57,606 nt of DNA from Alphaproteobacteria bacterium (GCA_947474645.1 CANJJD010000015.1:1-57606); one strand, 5' to 3'; counted from the first letter of the stretch, positions 19,792 through 29,716 are shown. Numbers and translations are program-made. The notes: generated by a model from the letters alone, not told the origin.

Positions 19792-20289
19792 TCAGGCTCC
19801 GATGGGATGAAAATTCTTCACGCCGCGCCAGCCTGCGACGATAAAGGCGATCAGCACAATGGTCTGCACCGCGCCGAACACCGGGCCCGAGGGCGGGTTG
19901 CCGGCCAGGGGCTGCAGCGCCGGCACTTTCTGGAACAGTTGGATGATGAGCACAAAGACATTGAGCCACAGCGAGATCACCGCCCCGATGACATAGACCG
20001 GCCGCCACACGCCCACCAGATGCTTGATGTAAAGCGCATACAAAGTGGGAACCAGCACCAGTAGCGCCACCACGCCGGTCAGTTGCGCCGGGGTGGGCGG
20101 GTTCGGCGGATGGAAGAAGACAAAGCCGGTGACGCTGGTCAGCACGCTGGTGGCCAGGAAGGTGCCGGTCCAGCCATTGCCCACCCGGCTGGCGCGCATC
20201 CGGCCCAGCACCACAAAGCCGGCAAGGATGGCGATCAGGGTGATCAGGACATGGGTCAGGGTGAGCGGGTCCGTGCTCAACTGGGTCAT
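19792..20289 (-). CDS. Four-helix integral membrane protein, unknown
   Basis: A 165-residue hydrophobic protein with four predicted membrane segments: VLITLIAILAGFVVLGRM, FLATSVLTSVTGFVFF, LTGVVALLVLVPTLYALYI and VYVIGAVISLWLNVFVLIIQ, plus a hydrophobic C-terminus. I do not recognise a named family. It lies one base upstream of the B3 lactamase gene on the same strand, so the two are made from one mRNA, but nothing shows a functional link. ATG 20289 has GGAG nearby. Confidence 0.7.
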   Translation of the reverse strand: MTQLSTDPLTLTHVLITLIAILAGFVVLGRMRASRVGNGWTGTFLATSVLTSVTGFVFFHPPNPPTPAQLTGVVALLVLVPTLYALYIKHLVGVWRPVYVIGAVISLWLNVFVLIIQLFQKVPALQPLAGNPPSGPVFGAVQTIVLIAFIVAGWRGVKNFHPIGA

Positions 20290-20401
20290 GGCGGCTCCTG
20301 GAAATGGGATGCTTTAAATGGCGGCTATCCTGCCTTCAGGCAGGCGGGCTTGAAAAGAGGCCCTCCGGCGCAGTATCTGACGCCCAACAGGGAAAAGACA
20401 C

Positions 20402-21148
20402 ATGGCCGGCCATAGTCAGTTCAAGAACATCATGTTCCGCAAGGGCAAGCAGGACAAGGAGCGCTCCAAGCTCTTTGCCAAGCTCTCCCGCGAAATCACC
20501 GTGGCGGCCAAGTCGGGCATGCCCGACCCGGCGCACAATCCGCGCCTGCGCACCGCCATCATCGCCGCCAAGGCGGAGTCCATGCCCAAGGACAATATCC
20601 AGCGCGCCATCACCAAGGCGACCGGGGGCGATGCCGAGAATTACGACGAGATCCGCTATGAGGGCCGCGGCCCCGGCGGCACCGCCATCATCGTGGAAAC
20701 CCTGACCGACAACCGCAACCGCACATCCGCCGACGTGCGCGCCGCCTTTTCCAAATATGGCGGGACGATGGGCGAGACCGGCTCGGTCAGCTTCATGTTC
20801 GACCATGTCGGGGTGATTTCCTATCCCGCCGACAAGGGCAGCGAAGACGCCATGCTGGAAGCCGCCCTGGAATGCGGCGCCAATGAATGCGTCTCCACCG
20901 CCGATGGCCATGAATTCCTCACCGGCATGGAAGACTTCGCCACCGTGCGCGACGCCCTGGAAGCCCGGCTGGGGGCGCCGGCCAGCGCCGCCATCATCTG
21001 GCGGCCGCAGAACAATGTCTCGGTGGCGGACGATGCCGGTGAAACCTTGATCAAGTTGATCGAAGTTCTGGACGATCACGACGACGTCCAGAACGTTTAT
21101 GGCAATTATGAGCTGTCGGACGCCCTGATGGCGAAATTGGCCGGATAA
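20402..21148 (+). CDS. YebC/PmpR-family protein
   Basis: A 248-residue member of the YebC/TACO1 family. Members are described as transcription regulators, and more recently as factors that ease translation of difficult motifs. The conserved N-terminus [20 protein letters not shown], the [17 protein letters not shown] motif and GSVSFMF are all present, and length matches the family. It begins after a 112-base gap containing a small perfect hairpin (20329-20344). In many proteobacteria yebC sits next to ruvC; here it is separated from ruvCAB by an antiporter gene and a CVNH-domain gene. Confidence 0.93.
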   Translation: MAGHSQFKNIMFRKGKQDKERSKLFAKLSREITVAAKSGMPDPAHNPRLRTAIIAAKAESMPKDNIQRAITKATGGDAENYDEIRYEGRGPGGTAIIVETLTDNRNRTSADVRAAFSKYGGTMGETGSVSFMFDHVGVISYPADKGSEDAMLEAALECGANECVSTADGHEFLTGMEDFATVRDALEARLGAPASAAIIWRPQNNVSVADDAGETLIKLIEVLDDHDDVQNVYGNYELSDALMAKLAG

Positions 21149-21226
21149 AACGCGCCCAGCGTGAAAAGTCCGGCGGTGGGCAAATAAACGTTCCGGCGGG
21201 GCGGATTATCTTTCTATAGTGGCGCC

Positions 21227-22891
21227 ATGCATGAGATGTCGCCGCTGATCGCTATCCTCGTCGTGGGCCTGGGTCTGGCATTTGTGATGGGCACCCTGGC
21301 GCAGCGCCTGAAGCTGCCGCCCCTTGTCGGCTATCTGCTGGCGGGGGTCATGATCGGGCCCTTCACGCCCGACTTTATCGCCGACACCCATCTGACGCTG
21401 CAATTGGCCGATGTCGGCGTGATCCTGCTGATGTTCGGCGTCGGCCTGCATTTCAAGCCGCGCGATCTTCTGGAAGTCAAAGGCATCGTGATTCCGGGCG
21501 CCATCCTGCAGATGGCCGCCGTCACCGGGCTGGGCTTCGGCGCCAGCATGCTGCTGGGCTGGCCGCTGGCCCAGGGCCTGGTGTTCGGTCTCTGTCTTTC
21601 GGTCGCCTCCACCGTGGTGGTGATGCGCGCCTTGCAGGATCGCCGGTTGATGGAAACCGGGCGGGGCAAGGTCGCCATCGGCTGGCTGGTGGTGCAGGAC
21701 CTGCTGGTGGTGCTGGTGCTGGTGCTGCTGCCGCCCGTTGCCGCGGTGCTCAAAGGCGGCGACATCAACATGATGGTGCTGGCCAAGAGCCTGGGCCTGA
21801 CCTTCGGCAAGCTGGCGATTTTCGCGGCCCTGATGCTGGTCATCGGCCGGCGGGTCATCCCGGCGGTGCTGCATTACATTGCCCATACCGGCAGCCGCGA
21901 ACTGTTCCGCCTGGCGGTCCTGTCGGTGGCGCTGGGTGTGGCGTTCGGTGCGGCGGTGCTGTTCGGCGTCTCCATCGCGCTGGGCGCCTTCTTCGCCGGC
22001 ATGATCCTGGCCGGGTCGGCACTGTCGCAGCGCGCGGCCGAAGAATCCCTGCCGCTGCGCGACGCCTTTGCGGTGCTGTTCTTTGTGTCCGTCGGGATGC
22101 TGTTCAATCCCAGCATCGTGGTGAAGGAACCGCTGGCGCTGGCGGCGACCTTCGGCATCGTGCTGGTGGGCGGCGCGGCCTGTTACCTCCTGCTGCGCCT
22201 GTTCGGGGTCAAAAGCACCAGCGCCGTCACCATCGCCATCAGCCTGGCGCAGATCGGCGAATTCTCCTTCATCCTGGCGGATCTGGGCATCGGGCTGGGC
22301 TTGCTGTCGGAAGCCGCCCGCGACCTGATCCTGGGCGCGTCCATTCTTTCCATCCTGCTCAACCCGCTGCTGTTCGCATTGGCGGCCAAGCGTGAAGCCT
22401 CGCCCCATGTGCCGCCCGCGCCCGACATGCCACGCCCCGCGCCCGAGCCCACCAGCCTGACGGGCCATGCCGTTCTGGTCGGTTATGGCCGGGTGGGGCG
22501 GCTGATCGCCGATGGCATCAAGGGCGCCATGCCGCTGCTGGTGGTGGAAGAAGGCGCGGTGGGCGATATCACCCTTGAGCATATAAGGGGCAATGCGGCG
22601 CGCGCCGATGTGCTGGCGGCGACGAACCTGGGATCGGCGCAGATGCTGTTCGTCGCCATTCCCGAGGCCTTCGAGGCCGGGCAAATCGTGCAGCAAGCCC
22701 GCCGGATCAACCCCAACCTGACGATCATCGCCCGGGGCCATTTCGACGCCGAGGTCGATCACCTGCTGACCCTGGGCGCCACCCAGGTGGTGATGGGCGA
22801 GCGGGAAATCGCCAGGGCCATGCTGGAATTTTCCAAAACACATTCTCCCGCCTTGATGGCGCAAGCGGATTTGGCGTCACCGCTTCCTTGA
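21227..22891 (+). CDS. ybaL: YbaL-type cation:proton antiporter (CPA2) with TrkA-N domain
   Basis: A 554-residue inner-membrane protein. The first about 390 residues form the CPA2 exchanger (LAQRLKLPPLVGYLLAGVMI, DVGVILLMFGVGLHF, ASTVVVMRALQDR, ISLAQIGEFSFILADLG), with 12 or so helices. The remainder is an RCK/TrkA-N domain beginning GHAVLVGYGRVGRLIADGI, a nucleotide-binding Rossmann glycine loop. It is probably a K+ or Na+/H+ exchanger gated by a cytosolic ligand; the ion is not deducible. It shows no accessory KefF/G-type protein nearby. Confidence 0.9.
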   Translation: MHEMSPLIAILVVGLGLAFVMGTLAQRLKLPPLVGYLLAGVMIGPFTPDFIADTHLTLQLADVGVILLMFGVGLHFKPRDLLEVKGIVIPGAILQMAAVTGLGFGASMLLGWPLAQGLVFGLCLSVASTVVVMRALQDRRLMETGRGKVAIGWLVVQDLLVVLVLVLLPPVAAVLKGGDINMMVLAKSLGLTFGKLAIFAALMLVIGRRVIPAVLHYIAHTGSRELFRLAVLSVALGVAFGAAVLFGVSIALGAFFAGMILAGSALSQRAAEESLPLRDAFAVLFFVSVGMLFNPSIVVKEPLALAATFGIVLVGGAACYLLLRLFGVKSTSAVTIAISLAQIGEFSFILADLGIGLGLLSEAARDLILGASILSILLNPLLFALAAKREASPHVPPAPDMPRPAPEPTSLTGHAVLVGYGRVGRLIADGIKGAMPLLVVEEGAVGDITLEHIRGNAARADVLAATNLGSAQMLFVAIPEAFEAGQIVQQARRINPNLTIIARGHFDAEVDHLLTLGATQVVMGEREIARAMLEFSKTHSPALMAQADLASPLP

Positions 22892-22941
22892 CGGCTCGCC
22901 GGGCTCGCGCCCAAAATGCCGGACCTTTTGGGGGGCACGCC

Positions 22942-23385
22942 ATGAAAACCGGATTTGCGATCGCTTCTGTTGTTCTTCTGTTTTCCACGGGCGCGGCGTT
23001 CGCCCAGCGCGGAGGCAGTATCCCGATGCGCGACGGCAGCACCATCGTCACCGTGGGCGGCGGCTGCCTGGTGCAGTATGGCGCCCGCGGCCAGCGCATC
23101 AACAATGCGCAGCGCTGCAGCGAAGATGACATGCAGCAGGCCGACCGCATCCTGTCGGGCGGTGGCGGCGGCGGCGGGTTTGGCGGCGGCTTCGGCGGCC
23201 AGGGTGGCGGCGCCGTGCCGTCCGGCTCCTGGGCCCAGTCCTGCCGCGGCGGCCAGATGCGCGGCAACATCTTCCATGCCGAGTGCCGCACCGAAGACGG
23301 GCGCATGAACGCCACCATCCTGGACATGCGCAATTGCCCGACCGGGAATGCGGAAAACCGCAACGGCTCGCTGGTCTGCCGGTGA
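22942..23385 (+). CDS. Secreted protein with cyanovirin-N-like (CVNH) domain
   Basis: A 147-residue exported protein with a signal peptide (cut near AFAQ). A middle stretch carries a Gly-rich linker (GGGGGGGFGGGFGGQGGG, about residues 74-91). The last 52 residues fit the CVNH pattern: GSWAQSCRGGQMRGNIFHAE, then CRTEDGRMNATILDMRNC and NRNGSLVC, with cysteines at the positions expected in a CVNH repeat. The upstream part (VTVGGGCLVQYGARGQ) adds further cysteines. CVNH domains bind high-mannose glycans in known cases; here binding and role are unknown. GGGGGG precedes the ATG. It stands alone between ybaL and ruvC. Confidence 0.75.
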   Translation: MKTGFAIASVVLLFSTGAAFAQRGGSIPMRDGSTIVTVGGGCLVQYGARGQRINNAQRCSEDDMQQADRILSGGGGGGGFGGGFGGQGGGAVPSGSWAQSCRGGQMRGNIFHAECRTEDGRMNATILDMRNCPTGNAENRNGSLVCR

Positions 23386-23450
23386 TCTTTTAAGACGGAC
23401 GGCCGGTTTTCGCTTGGGACAGTGCCGAACATAAAGGGTACAAACCCCTT

Positions 23451-23960
23451 ATGAGCCTGACGATTCGCATCCTTGGCCTCGACCCTGGCCTGGCCCAGAT
23501 GGGCTGGGGAGTGATCGATGTCGCCGGCTCGCGGCTTTCCCATGTCGCCCATGGCGTGATCGCCACCAAGCCGGCCGCCGGGCTGGGGATGCGGCTGATG
23601 ACCTTGCACCGCGAACTGGCGGCGATCATCACCCAGCATCTGCCCGCCGCCATCGCCGTCGAACAGGCCTTTGTCGCCCGCGATCCCCAGGCCGCCCTCA
23701 AGCTGGGCCATGCCCGCGCCGTGGCGCTGCTGGCGGCGGCGCAGGCAGGGCTCGAGATCGCCGAATATGCCCCCAACCACATCAAGAAATCCGTGGTCGG
23801 CGCCGGCCATGCCGGCAAGGAACAGGTGCAGTTCATGGTCAAGCGCCTGCTGCCGGCCTGCGGCGTGACGCAAGCCGATGCCGCCGACGCGCTGGCCTGC
23901 GCCATCGCCCATGCGCATCTGTCCACCACCCGCGCGCGGATCGTGGTGGCCGCATCATGA
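23451..23960 (+). CDS. ruvC: Holliday junction endonuclease RuvC
   Basis: Resolves Holliday junctions with RuvAB. The RNase H-fold catalytic acidic residues are all visible in the 169-residue product: D11 in GLDPGLAQMGWG, E71 in AVEQAFVARDPQAALKLG, and D143/D146 in QADAADALACAIAHAH. The loop LAQMGWG differs from the common LRRTGWG but keeps the metal ligand. Just upstream of the ATG, AAGGG (23434-23438) can pair with CCCTT at 23446-23450, which could mask a ribosome site. The stop overlaps ruvA as ATGA. Confidence 0.94.
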   Translation: MSLTIRILGLDPGLAQMGWGVIDVAGSRLSHVAHGVIATKPAAGLGMRLMTLHRELAAIITQHLPAAIAVEQAFVARDPQAALKLGHARAVALLAAAQAGLEIAEYAPNHIKKSVVGAGHAGKEQVQFMVKRLLPACGVTQADAADALACAIAHAHLSTTRARIVVAAS

Positions 23961-24577
23961 TCGGCAAGCTGACCGGTATAGTGGATTCCATCACTGACGA
24001 CACGGTGATCCTGGAGGTGAACGGCGTCGGCTATCTGGTGCAGTGTCCCGCCTCCACCTTGTCACGATTGACGGTGGGCGCTTCCGCCAGCCTGATGATC
24101 GAAATGAAGGTCAGCGACGACGCCATCAAGCTGTATGGTTTCGGCAGCGCTGAGGAACGTGAATGGTTCCGGCTGCTGCAGACGGTGCAGAATGTCGGCG
24201 GCAAGGTGGCGCTGGCGGTGCTGTCCACGCTGTCGCCCCGCGACCTGCAGCGCGCCCTGGCGCTGGGCGACAAGGCGATGATCGGCCGCGCCCCCGGCGT
24301 GGGACCCAAGCTGGCGCTACGCATCGCCACCGAACTGAAGGACAAGGCGGCCTCTTTAATGACAGGGGGCATGATGCTGGGCGCCGACGAGGCGGGCGCC
24401 ATGTCCATCGCGCGCAGCCCGCGCGGGCCGGAAGGCGAGGCGGTATCGGCGCTGGTGCATCTGGGGTATAGCGATGCGCGGGCCGCAGAAGCGGTGGCGC
24501 GTGCGGCCGGTGCCTTGGGCGAGCAAACCGAAACCGGCGCGTTGATCCGTGAAGCGCTGAAGGGCATGGCGCGATGA
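23957..24577 (+). CDS. ruvA: Holliday junction branch migration protein RuvA
   Basis: Tetrameric Holliday-junction-binding subunit. The 206-residue protein has domain I ([20 protein letters not shown], then [10 protein letters not shown]), the HhH domain ([20 protein letters not shown] and [20 protein letters not shown]) and the C-terminal domain III ([19 protein letters not shown]) that contacts RuvB. Overlaps of 4 bases on both sides show a tightly coupled ruvCAB operon. No LexA box was seen upstream of ruvC. Confidence 0.96.
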   Translation: MIGKLTGIVDSITDDTVILEVNGVGYLVQCPASTLSRLTVGASASLMIEMKVSDDAIKLYGFGSAEEREWFRLLQTVQNVGGKVALAVLSTLSPRDLQRALALGDKAMIGRAPGVGPKLALRIATELKDKAASLMTGGMMLGADEAGAMSIARSPRGPEGEAVSALVHLGYSDARAAEAVARAAGALGEQTETGALIREALKGMAR

Positions 24578-25617
24578 GTGAAAAACGCATCGTCACCCCC
24601 GAACGCAGCGAAGACGACACGCTGGAAGCCAGCCTGCGCCCCAAGCGCCTGGCCGATTTCGTCGGCCAACAACAGGCGCGGGAAAATCTCTCCATCTTCA
24701 TTGACGCCGCCAAGGCGCGCGCCGAAGCCCTGGATCATGTGCTGTTTCATGGCCCGCCGGGCCTGGGCAAAACCACCCTGGCGCAGATCGTGGCGCGCGA
24801 GTTGGGCGTCAATTTCCGCTCGACCTCGGGGCCGGTGCTGGCCAAGGCCGGCGATCTCGCCGCCATTCTTACCAATCTCGAACCGCGCGACGTCCTGTTC
24901 ATTGACGAGATCCATCGCCTCAACCCGGCGGTGGAGGAAATCCTCTATCCCGCGATGGAGGATTACGAGCTCGACCTGGTGATAGGGGAGGGGCCTTCGG
25001 CGCGCTCGGTGAAGATCCAGCTTGCGCCTTTCACGCTGGTCGGCGCCACCACTCGCTCCGGCCTGATCACCACGCCGCTGCGCGACCGGTTCGGCATCCC
25101 GATACGGCTGAATTTCTATACCCCGGATGAACTTCTCTCCATCGTGGAGCGCGGCGCCCGGGTGCTGGGCCTGAACCTGACCAAGGATGGGGCGCGCGAG
25201 ATCGCCGCCCGCTCGCGCGGCACGCCGCGCATCGCCGGGCGCTTGCTCAAGCGGGTGCGCGATTTCGCGTCCGTCGCCAAGCATCCATCCGTGGATGCCA
25301 AGATTGCCGATGCCGCGCTGACCCGTCTGGAAGTGGATGCCAAGGGCCTCGACGCTTTCGACCGCCGCTATCTGACTCTGATCGCCGAGAATTTCAGCGG
25401 CGGACCGGTGGGAATCGAGACCATCGCCGCCGCCCTGGGCGAAGCGCGCGACGCCATCGAGGATATTGTCGAGCCGTACCTGATGCAGCAGGGCTTCGTG
25501 CAGCGCACGCCGCGCGGGCGCATGCTGACCTCGGCGGCTTACGGTCATCTGGGCTTGACCTCACCGCCGCAAGGCGCGGTGCAGACCGGACTTTTTGCGG
25601 GTGACCCGGATGAGTAA
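24574..25617 (+). CDS. ruvB: Holliday junction helicase RuvB
   Basis: AAA+ motor that drives branch migration. The 347-residue product has Walker [10 protein letters not shown], Walker [11 protein letters not shown], sensor [18 protein letters not shown] and the winged-helix end [16 protein letters not shown] 24574 overlaps ruvA by 4 bases, and the stop overlaps ybgC by 8, so resolution and Tol-Pal genes may share a transcript. Confidence 0.97.
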   Translation: MSEKRIVTPERSEDDTLEASLRPKRLADFVGQQQARENLSIFIDAAKARAEALDHVLFHGPPGLGKTTLAQIVARELGVNFRSTSGPVLAKAGDLAAILTNLEPRDVLFIDEIHRLNPAVEEILYPAMEDYELDLVIGEGPSARSVKIQLAPFTLVGATTRSGLITTPLRDRFGIPIRLNFYTPDELLSIVERGARVLGLNLTKDGAREIAARSRGTPRIAGRLLKRVRDFASVAKHPSVDAKIADAALTRLEVDAKGLDAFDRRYLTLIAENFSGGPVGIETIAAALGEARDAIEDIVEPYLMQQGFVQRTPRGRMLTSAAYGHLGLTSPPQGAVQTGLFAGDPDE

Positions 25618-26059
25618 GCTCAAAGGTCTCGGCACCTTCGACGGCAAGACCCACATCCTGCCGATCGCCGTCTATTACGAGGACACCGATCTGTCGGGCA
25701 TGGTCTATCACGCCAATTACCTGCGCTACATGGAACGGGGCCGCACCGAATTCTTCCGCCTGGCCGGCATCTCCCGCGCCAACCTGGAAGATGAGGAACC
25801 CACAGCCTGGGCAATCCGCCGCATCACGGTGGATTATCACCGCCCCGCCAGGCTGGACGACCAGATCGCGGTGCATTCGGTGCTCACCGCCGTGACCGGG
25901 GCGCGGATGAACGTGGCGCAGAAGGTCCTGTGTGGCGAAATGTTGCTGGTCGAAGCCCGGATCGAAGCCTGCATGATCACGTTAACGGGGAAGTTACGCA
26001 GGTTGCCCAAAAACGTGTTCGAGACTCTTGCGCCCTACGTGACCACGGCAGAAACTTGA
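25610..26059 (+). CDS. ybgC: Tol-Pal-associated acyl-CoA thioesterase YbgC
   Basis: Hotdog-fold thioesterase of the YbgC/4-hydroxybenzoyl-CoA class. The active-site signature [20 protein letters not shown] with the catalytic Asp is complete (about residues 23-42). The gene starts inside the end of ruvB (ATG 25610, ATGAGTAA overlap) and is followed by tolQ, as in many proteobacteria. It associates with phospholipid-synthesis enzymes in E. coli. TTG and GTG alternatives just upstream would add 3-5 residues. Confidence 0.92.
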   Translation: MSKLKGLGTFDGKTHILPIAVYYEDTDLSGMVYHANYLRYMERGRTEFFRLAGISRANLEDEEPTAWAIRRITVDYHRPARLDDQIAVHSVLTAVTGARMNVAQKVLCGEMLLVEARIEACMITLTGKLRRLPKNVFETLAPYVTTAET

Positions 26060-26135
26060 GGCGATGCGTCATATTCCGGCCACCATCAACCCGCATTAGC
26101 CTGTCCCTAGCCCGTTGGCGCCAAAAGGTTATTCC

Positions 26136-26996
26136 ATGATCAAGCAGATCATTGCCGCGTTCCTGATTCTGGTGGCCGTGCCCACCATGGCCCTCGCGCA
26201 GGGGGTGCAGAGCGCGCCTATCGCCGCACCGGTCGGCCCCGCCGCCCAGTCCCAATCCCTGGCGCCGCCGCCCGGCGCCGCCGCCAACCCGGATGCGGCC
26301 GGCGATGTGATGGACAGCTTCTCCATCGTCTCCATGTTCATGCGCGCCGACGTGATCGTGAAGGCGGTGATGATCCTGCTGTTGGTGGCCTCGCTGTGGT
26401 CCTGGACCATCATCTTCAACAAGCTGGTCGCCCTGTCGGGCCTCAAGCGCAAGGCGCGGCGGTTCGAGAAGCTGTTCTGGTCGGGCCAGTCGCTGGACGA
26501 GCTCTACCAGCAGTTCGGCGCCGCCAATGATCATCCCCTGGCCGCCATGTTCATCGCGGGACTTCGCGAATGGCGCCGCGCCTTTGAAGGCACCAACCCC
26601 TTGCGCGAAACCATGCTGCCGGGCGTGAAGGAGCGCATCGACAAGGCGATGAGCGTCACCATCGTGCGCGAAGTGGACGGCATTGAGAAGAACCTGGGCA
26701 TGCTGGCCACCATCGGCTCGGTGTCGCCCTTTGTCGGCCTGTTCGGCACGGTGTGGGGCATCATGAATAGCTTCTCGGCCATCGCCGCGCGCCATGACAC
26801 CACGCTGGCCGTTGTGGCGCCGGGCATCGCCGAAGCCCTGTTCGCCACCGCCATGGGCCTGCTCGCCGCCATTCCGGCGGTGATCTTCTACAACCGCTTC
26901 GTGGCGGAGATCGGCCGCTATGTGAACCAGCTCGACGCTTTTGCGGATGAATTCTCCGCCATCCTGTCGCGCCAGCTCGACGACAAGGTCCGCTAG
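26136..26996 (+). CDS. tolQ: TolQ proton-channel subunit with signal-like N-terminal extension
   Basis: TolQ, an ExbB/MotA homologue, with TolR forms the proton channel powering the Tol-Pal system during constriction. The core is normal: the first helix VIVKAVMILLLVASLWSWTIIF and the signature IGSVSPFVGLFGTVWGIMNSF, then the third helix region with IAEALFATAMGLLAAIPAVIFY. The 286-residue length exceeds the usual 230 owing to an added hydrophobic helix (MIKQIIAAFLILVAVPTMALAQ) ending in a signal-peptidase-like AQ, plus a Pro/Ala stretch. ATG 26136 lies 76 bases past ybgC. It overlaps tolR by 1 base. Confidence 0.93.
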   Translation: MIKQIIAAFLILVAVPTMALAQGVQSAPIAAPVGPAAQSQSLAPPPGAAANPDAAGDVMDSFSIVSMFMRADVIVKAVMILLLVASLWSWTIIFNKLVALSGLKRKARRFEKLFWSGQSLDELYQQFGAANDHPLAAMFIAGLREWRRAFEGTNPLRETMLPGVKERIDKAMSVTIVREVDGIEKNLGMLATIGSVSPFVGLFGTVWGIMNSFSAIAARHDTTLAVVAPGIAEALFATAMGLLAAIPAVIFYNRFVAEIGRYVNQLDAFADEFSAILSRQLDDKVR

Positions 26997-27448
26997 TGGC
27001 GGCGGGCGTCCAGCACACTTCCAGCCGCGGCCGCGGGCGGATGCGCCGCCGCGTCATGGCAGAGATCAACGTCACGCCGTTCGTGGACGTGATGCTGGTG
27101 CTGCTGATCGTCTTTATGGTCACCGCGCCGCTGCTCACCGTGGGCGTGCCGGTGGACCTGCCCAAGACCAAGGCCCCGGCCCTGGGCCAGGATCGCGAGC
27201 CCTTGTCCATCACCGTGCGGCGCGACGGCGCCATCTTCCTGCAGAAGGAACAGGTGCCGGAAGCCGGTTTGGTGGACAGGCTCACCGCCATCGCCGCCAA
27301 CGGCTACAACCAGCGCATTTTCGTGCGCGGCGACACCCAGGCCAATTACGGCAAGGTGATGCAGGTGATGGGCATCCTGGCCGCCAGCGGCTTCACCCAT
27401 ATCGGACTTGTTACCGATGTCGCAAAGCCCAAGCCCGACGCGCCGTAA
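26996..27448 (+). CDS. tolR: TolR/ExbD-family protein
   Basis: Partner of TolQ; a single-helix protein with a periplasmic domain. In 150 residues, the conserved [24 protein letters not shown] contains the essential Asp (about residue 31) of the proton path. The periplasmic domain ends with [20 protein letters not shown] 26996 overlaps the tolQ stop (TAGTG). The basic N-terminus ([17 protein letters not shown]) suits the cytosolic side. Later ATGs at 27041 or 27056 are possible. Confidence 0.92.
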   Translation: MAAGVQHTSSRGRGRMRRRVMAEINVTPFVDVMLVLLIVFMVTAPLLTVGVPVDLPKTKAPALGQDREPLSITVRRDGAIFLQKEQVPEAGLVDRLTAIAANGYNQRIFVRGDTQANYGKVMQVMGILAASGFTHIGLVTDVAKPKPDAP

Positions 27449-27458
27449 GGCGCAGGTC

Positions 27459-28244
27459 ATGCGCCGCATTGCGCCCACCACGGCGCGGGGGCCGCGCTAT
27501 GGCGTGGTCGCCTCGACGCTGTTTCACGGCATGATCTTCGCCGCGGCGCTTTTCACCTTTCATCGCAACTTCGACACACCCGACGACAGTCATGTCGTGC
27601 CGGTGGACCTGGTGACCATCGCCGATGTCACCAATGTCGCCGCCCAGGCGCCGCCGGTGCCGGAGCCCGAACAGATGGATGCGCCGCCGCCGGCGCTGGA
27701 GCCGCCGCCCGAGCCCCAGATGCAGGAAGTGGAACCCGCGCCTGAAGCGCCGGTGCCGGATTTCAAGATCGCCAAGGAAAAGCCGGTGGAGAAGCCCCAG
27801 CCCACCAGGAAAGAGATGGCGCAGGATTTCAATGCCCTGCTCAACAAGCTCACCGCGCCGGAAAAGCCGGTCAAGACCGCCAAACCGGGCTCTCGCATCA
27901 TCCAGGGCGTCGGCACCGGCAACCTGATGACGGCGGACCTGGCCGATGCGCTCAAGAGCCAGATCTATCGCTGTTGGTCGCCGCCCACCGGCGCGCCCGA
28001 CGCCCGCGACCTGATCGTGGATTACGACCTGGGCCTCAATCCCGACGGCACCGTGGGCGGCCTGCAGCCGACCCCCGCCACCGCCGCCCAGGCGGCCGGC
28101 AACGGCTATACCCGCGCCGCCGCCGAAGCGGCCCGCCGCGCCATTTATCAATGCCAGCCTTACCGCCTGCCGCCCGAACGCTATAACGTGTGGCGGCAGG
28201 TCAATCCCTTGCGCTTCGATCCGCGCCAGATGATGGGCCAATAA
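27459..28244 (+). CDS. tolA: TolA-like energy-transducing protein
   Basis: Links the TolQR motor to Pal and TolB. The 261-residue product has one N-terminal membrane helix ([17 protein letters not shown]) and a Pro/Glu/Lys-rich periplasmic linker ([33 protein letters not shown]) instead of the long helix of E. coli TolA. A C-terminal TolA/TonB-type domain follows ([36 protein letters not shown]). Start 27459 follows the tolR stop with AAGG at good distance; ATG 27417 inside tolR is an alternative. Assignment rests on position and domain order more than on strict similarity. Confidence 0.85.
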   Translation: MRRIAPTTARGPRYGVVASTLFHGMIFAAALFTFHRNFDTPDDSHVVPVDLVTIADVTNVAAQAPPVPEPEQMDAPPPALEPPPEPQMQEVEPAPEAPVPDFKIAKEKPVEKPQPTRKEMAQDFNALLNKLTAPEKPVKTAKPGSRIIQGVGTGNLMTADLADALKSQIYRCWSPPTGAPDARDLIVDYDLGLNPDGTVGGLQPTPATAAQAAGNGYTRAAAEAARRAIYQCQPYRLPPERYNVWRQVNPLRFDPRQMMGQ

Positions 28245-28327
28245 TTGGAAGACGGGACCGTGGAACTATCACGGCCTTGCCATGTTGGAGCCATGTTATC
28301 GGCTTTGAATATTCGCTGGAGAACAGC

Positions 28328-29635
28328 ATGAAACGATATTTGGTTCTGTTTGCCGCATTGGCGGCCCTGTGGACGGCGCCGGCGCTTTTCACGCCTGCTT
28401 TGGCCGCCCTGCAGGTGGACGTCACGCAAGGCAACGCCCAGCCGCTGCCCATCGCCATTCCCGATTTCGTGGGCGATCCCCAACTGGGCGCCAATGTCGC
28501 CGGCGTGGTGCGCGCCGACCTGGAACGCTCCGGCCTGTTCCGCCCGCTGGACCCCAGGGGCTTTGCCGAGCGCATCACCAACATCAATGCCGTGCCCAAC
28601 TTCGGAAGCTGGCGCGCCGTGACCGCGCAAGGCCTGGTCACCGGCCAGGTGACCCAGCAGCCCGATGGGCGGCTGCGCGTGGATTTCCGCCTGTGGGATG
28701 TCTATGGCCAAAGCCAGATGCTGGGGCTGCAATTCTTCACCACGCCCGAGAACTGGCGGCGCATCGCGCACATGGTGTCGGACGCCATCTATGAGCGCAT
28801 CACCGGCGAGAAGGGCTATTTCGACACCCGCATCGTCTTCATCTCGGAAAGCGGCCCGGCCCTGAAGCGGGTCAAGCGCCTGGCGATCATGGATGAGGAC
28901 GGCGCCAATCCCATCTTCCTGACCCGCGGCGATTACATGGTGCTGACGCCGCGCTTCAATCCCACCGCCCAGATGATCGCCTACATGTCGTACATCGGCA
29001 ACAAGCCGCGCGTGTACCTGTTCGACATCGAGACCGGCAAACAGGAAATGCTAGGGAATTTCCCCAACATGACCTTCAGCCCACGCTTCTCGCCCGACGG
29101 CAACCAGGTGGCACTGACCCTGGAGACGGGGGGCAACTCCGACATCTACATCATGGATTTGCGCAGCCGCGCCATGCGCCGGCTGACATCCGATCCGGCG
29201 ATCGATACCGCGCCGAGCTGGTCGCCGGACGGACGCCAGATCTCCTTTGAGTCGGATCGCGGCGGCAGCCAGCAAATCTATGTGATGAATGTCGATGGCT
29301 CGGGCCAGCGCCGCATCAGCTTCGGCCAGGGCGCCAACGGCACCCCGGTCTGGTCGCCGCGCGGCGACCTGCTCGCCTTCACCCGGCGGACGGGAAATGT
29401 CTTCAGCATCGGGGTAATGCGCACCGATGGTTCGGGGGAGCGGTTGATCACCTCCGGCGGCAGGGATGAAGGCCCCACCTGGGCCCCCAATGGGCGGGTG
29501 CTGATGTATTCCCGCGCGCTGGCCGGCGGCGGCGGTTCGCAGATCTGGTCGGTGGATGTGACCGGGCGCAACGAGCGGCGGGTCCTGACCCCCGGTTCGG
29601 CCTCCGATCCGGCCTGGTCTCCCTTGATCCAGTAG
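28328..29635 (+). CDS. tolB: Tol-Pal system protein TolB
   Basis: Periplasmic beta-propeller that binds Pal and TolA. The 435-residue precursor has a signal peptide (ending near FTPALAA). Its N-terminal domain ([38 protein letters not shown]) is followed by the six-bladed propeller with TolB repeats: [63 protein letters not shown] and [14 protein letters not shown] 28328 is preceded by GGAGAA. An 83-base gap separates it from tolA, containing a weak hairpin (28265-28281). Confidence 0.96.
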   Translation: MKRYLVLFAALAALWTAPALFTPALAALQVDVTQGNAQPLPIAIPDFVGDPQLGANVAGVVRADLERSGLFRPLDPRGFAERITNINAVPNFGSWRAVTAQGLVTGQVTQQPDGRLRVDFRLWDVYGQSQMLGLQFFTTPENWRRIAHMVSDAIYERITGEKGYFDTRIVFISESGPALKRVKRLAIMDEDGANPIFLTRGDYMVLTPRFNPTAQMIAYMSYIGNKPRVYLFDIETGKQEMLGNFPNMTFSPRFSPDGNQVALTLETGGNSDIYIMDLRSRAMRRLTSDPAIDTAPSWSPDGRQISFESDRGGSQQIYVMNVDGSGQRRISFGQGANGTPVWSPRGDLLAFTRRTGNVFSIGVMRTDGSGERLITSGGRDEGPTWAPNGRVLMYSRALAGGGGSQIWSVDVTGRNERRVLTPGSASDPAWSPLIQ

Positions 29636-29689
29636 GGGGTTTTTCCTAGAATAGGTCTAATTTCGAACGCAATTTTTGGGTCTTTTTCC

Positions 29690-29716
29690 CACCTAATGCG
29701 TTTGTCGAATTAGGTG
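29690..29716. promoter_or_regulatory. Inverted repeat in the tolB-pal gap
   Basis: CACCTAAT (29690-29697) and ATTAGGTG (29709-29716) are exact complements 11 bases apart, inside the 150-base gap before pal. No T-run follows, so terminator function is doubtful. A TTGTCG hexamer (29702-29707) lies in the spacer and TATTCT 15 bases downstream could be a -10 box, so the repeat could be an operator over a pal promoter. This is inference only. Confidence 0.35.

Noticed and set aside
21206-22864. A 552-codon antisense open frame opposite the YbaL antiporter
   Set aside because: His/Gln/Asp-rich translation without recognisable domains; the sense strand encodes a clear antiporter.
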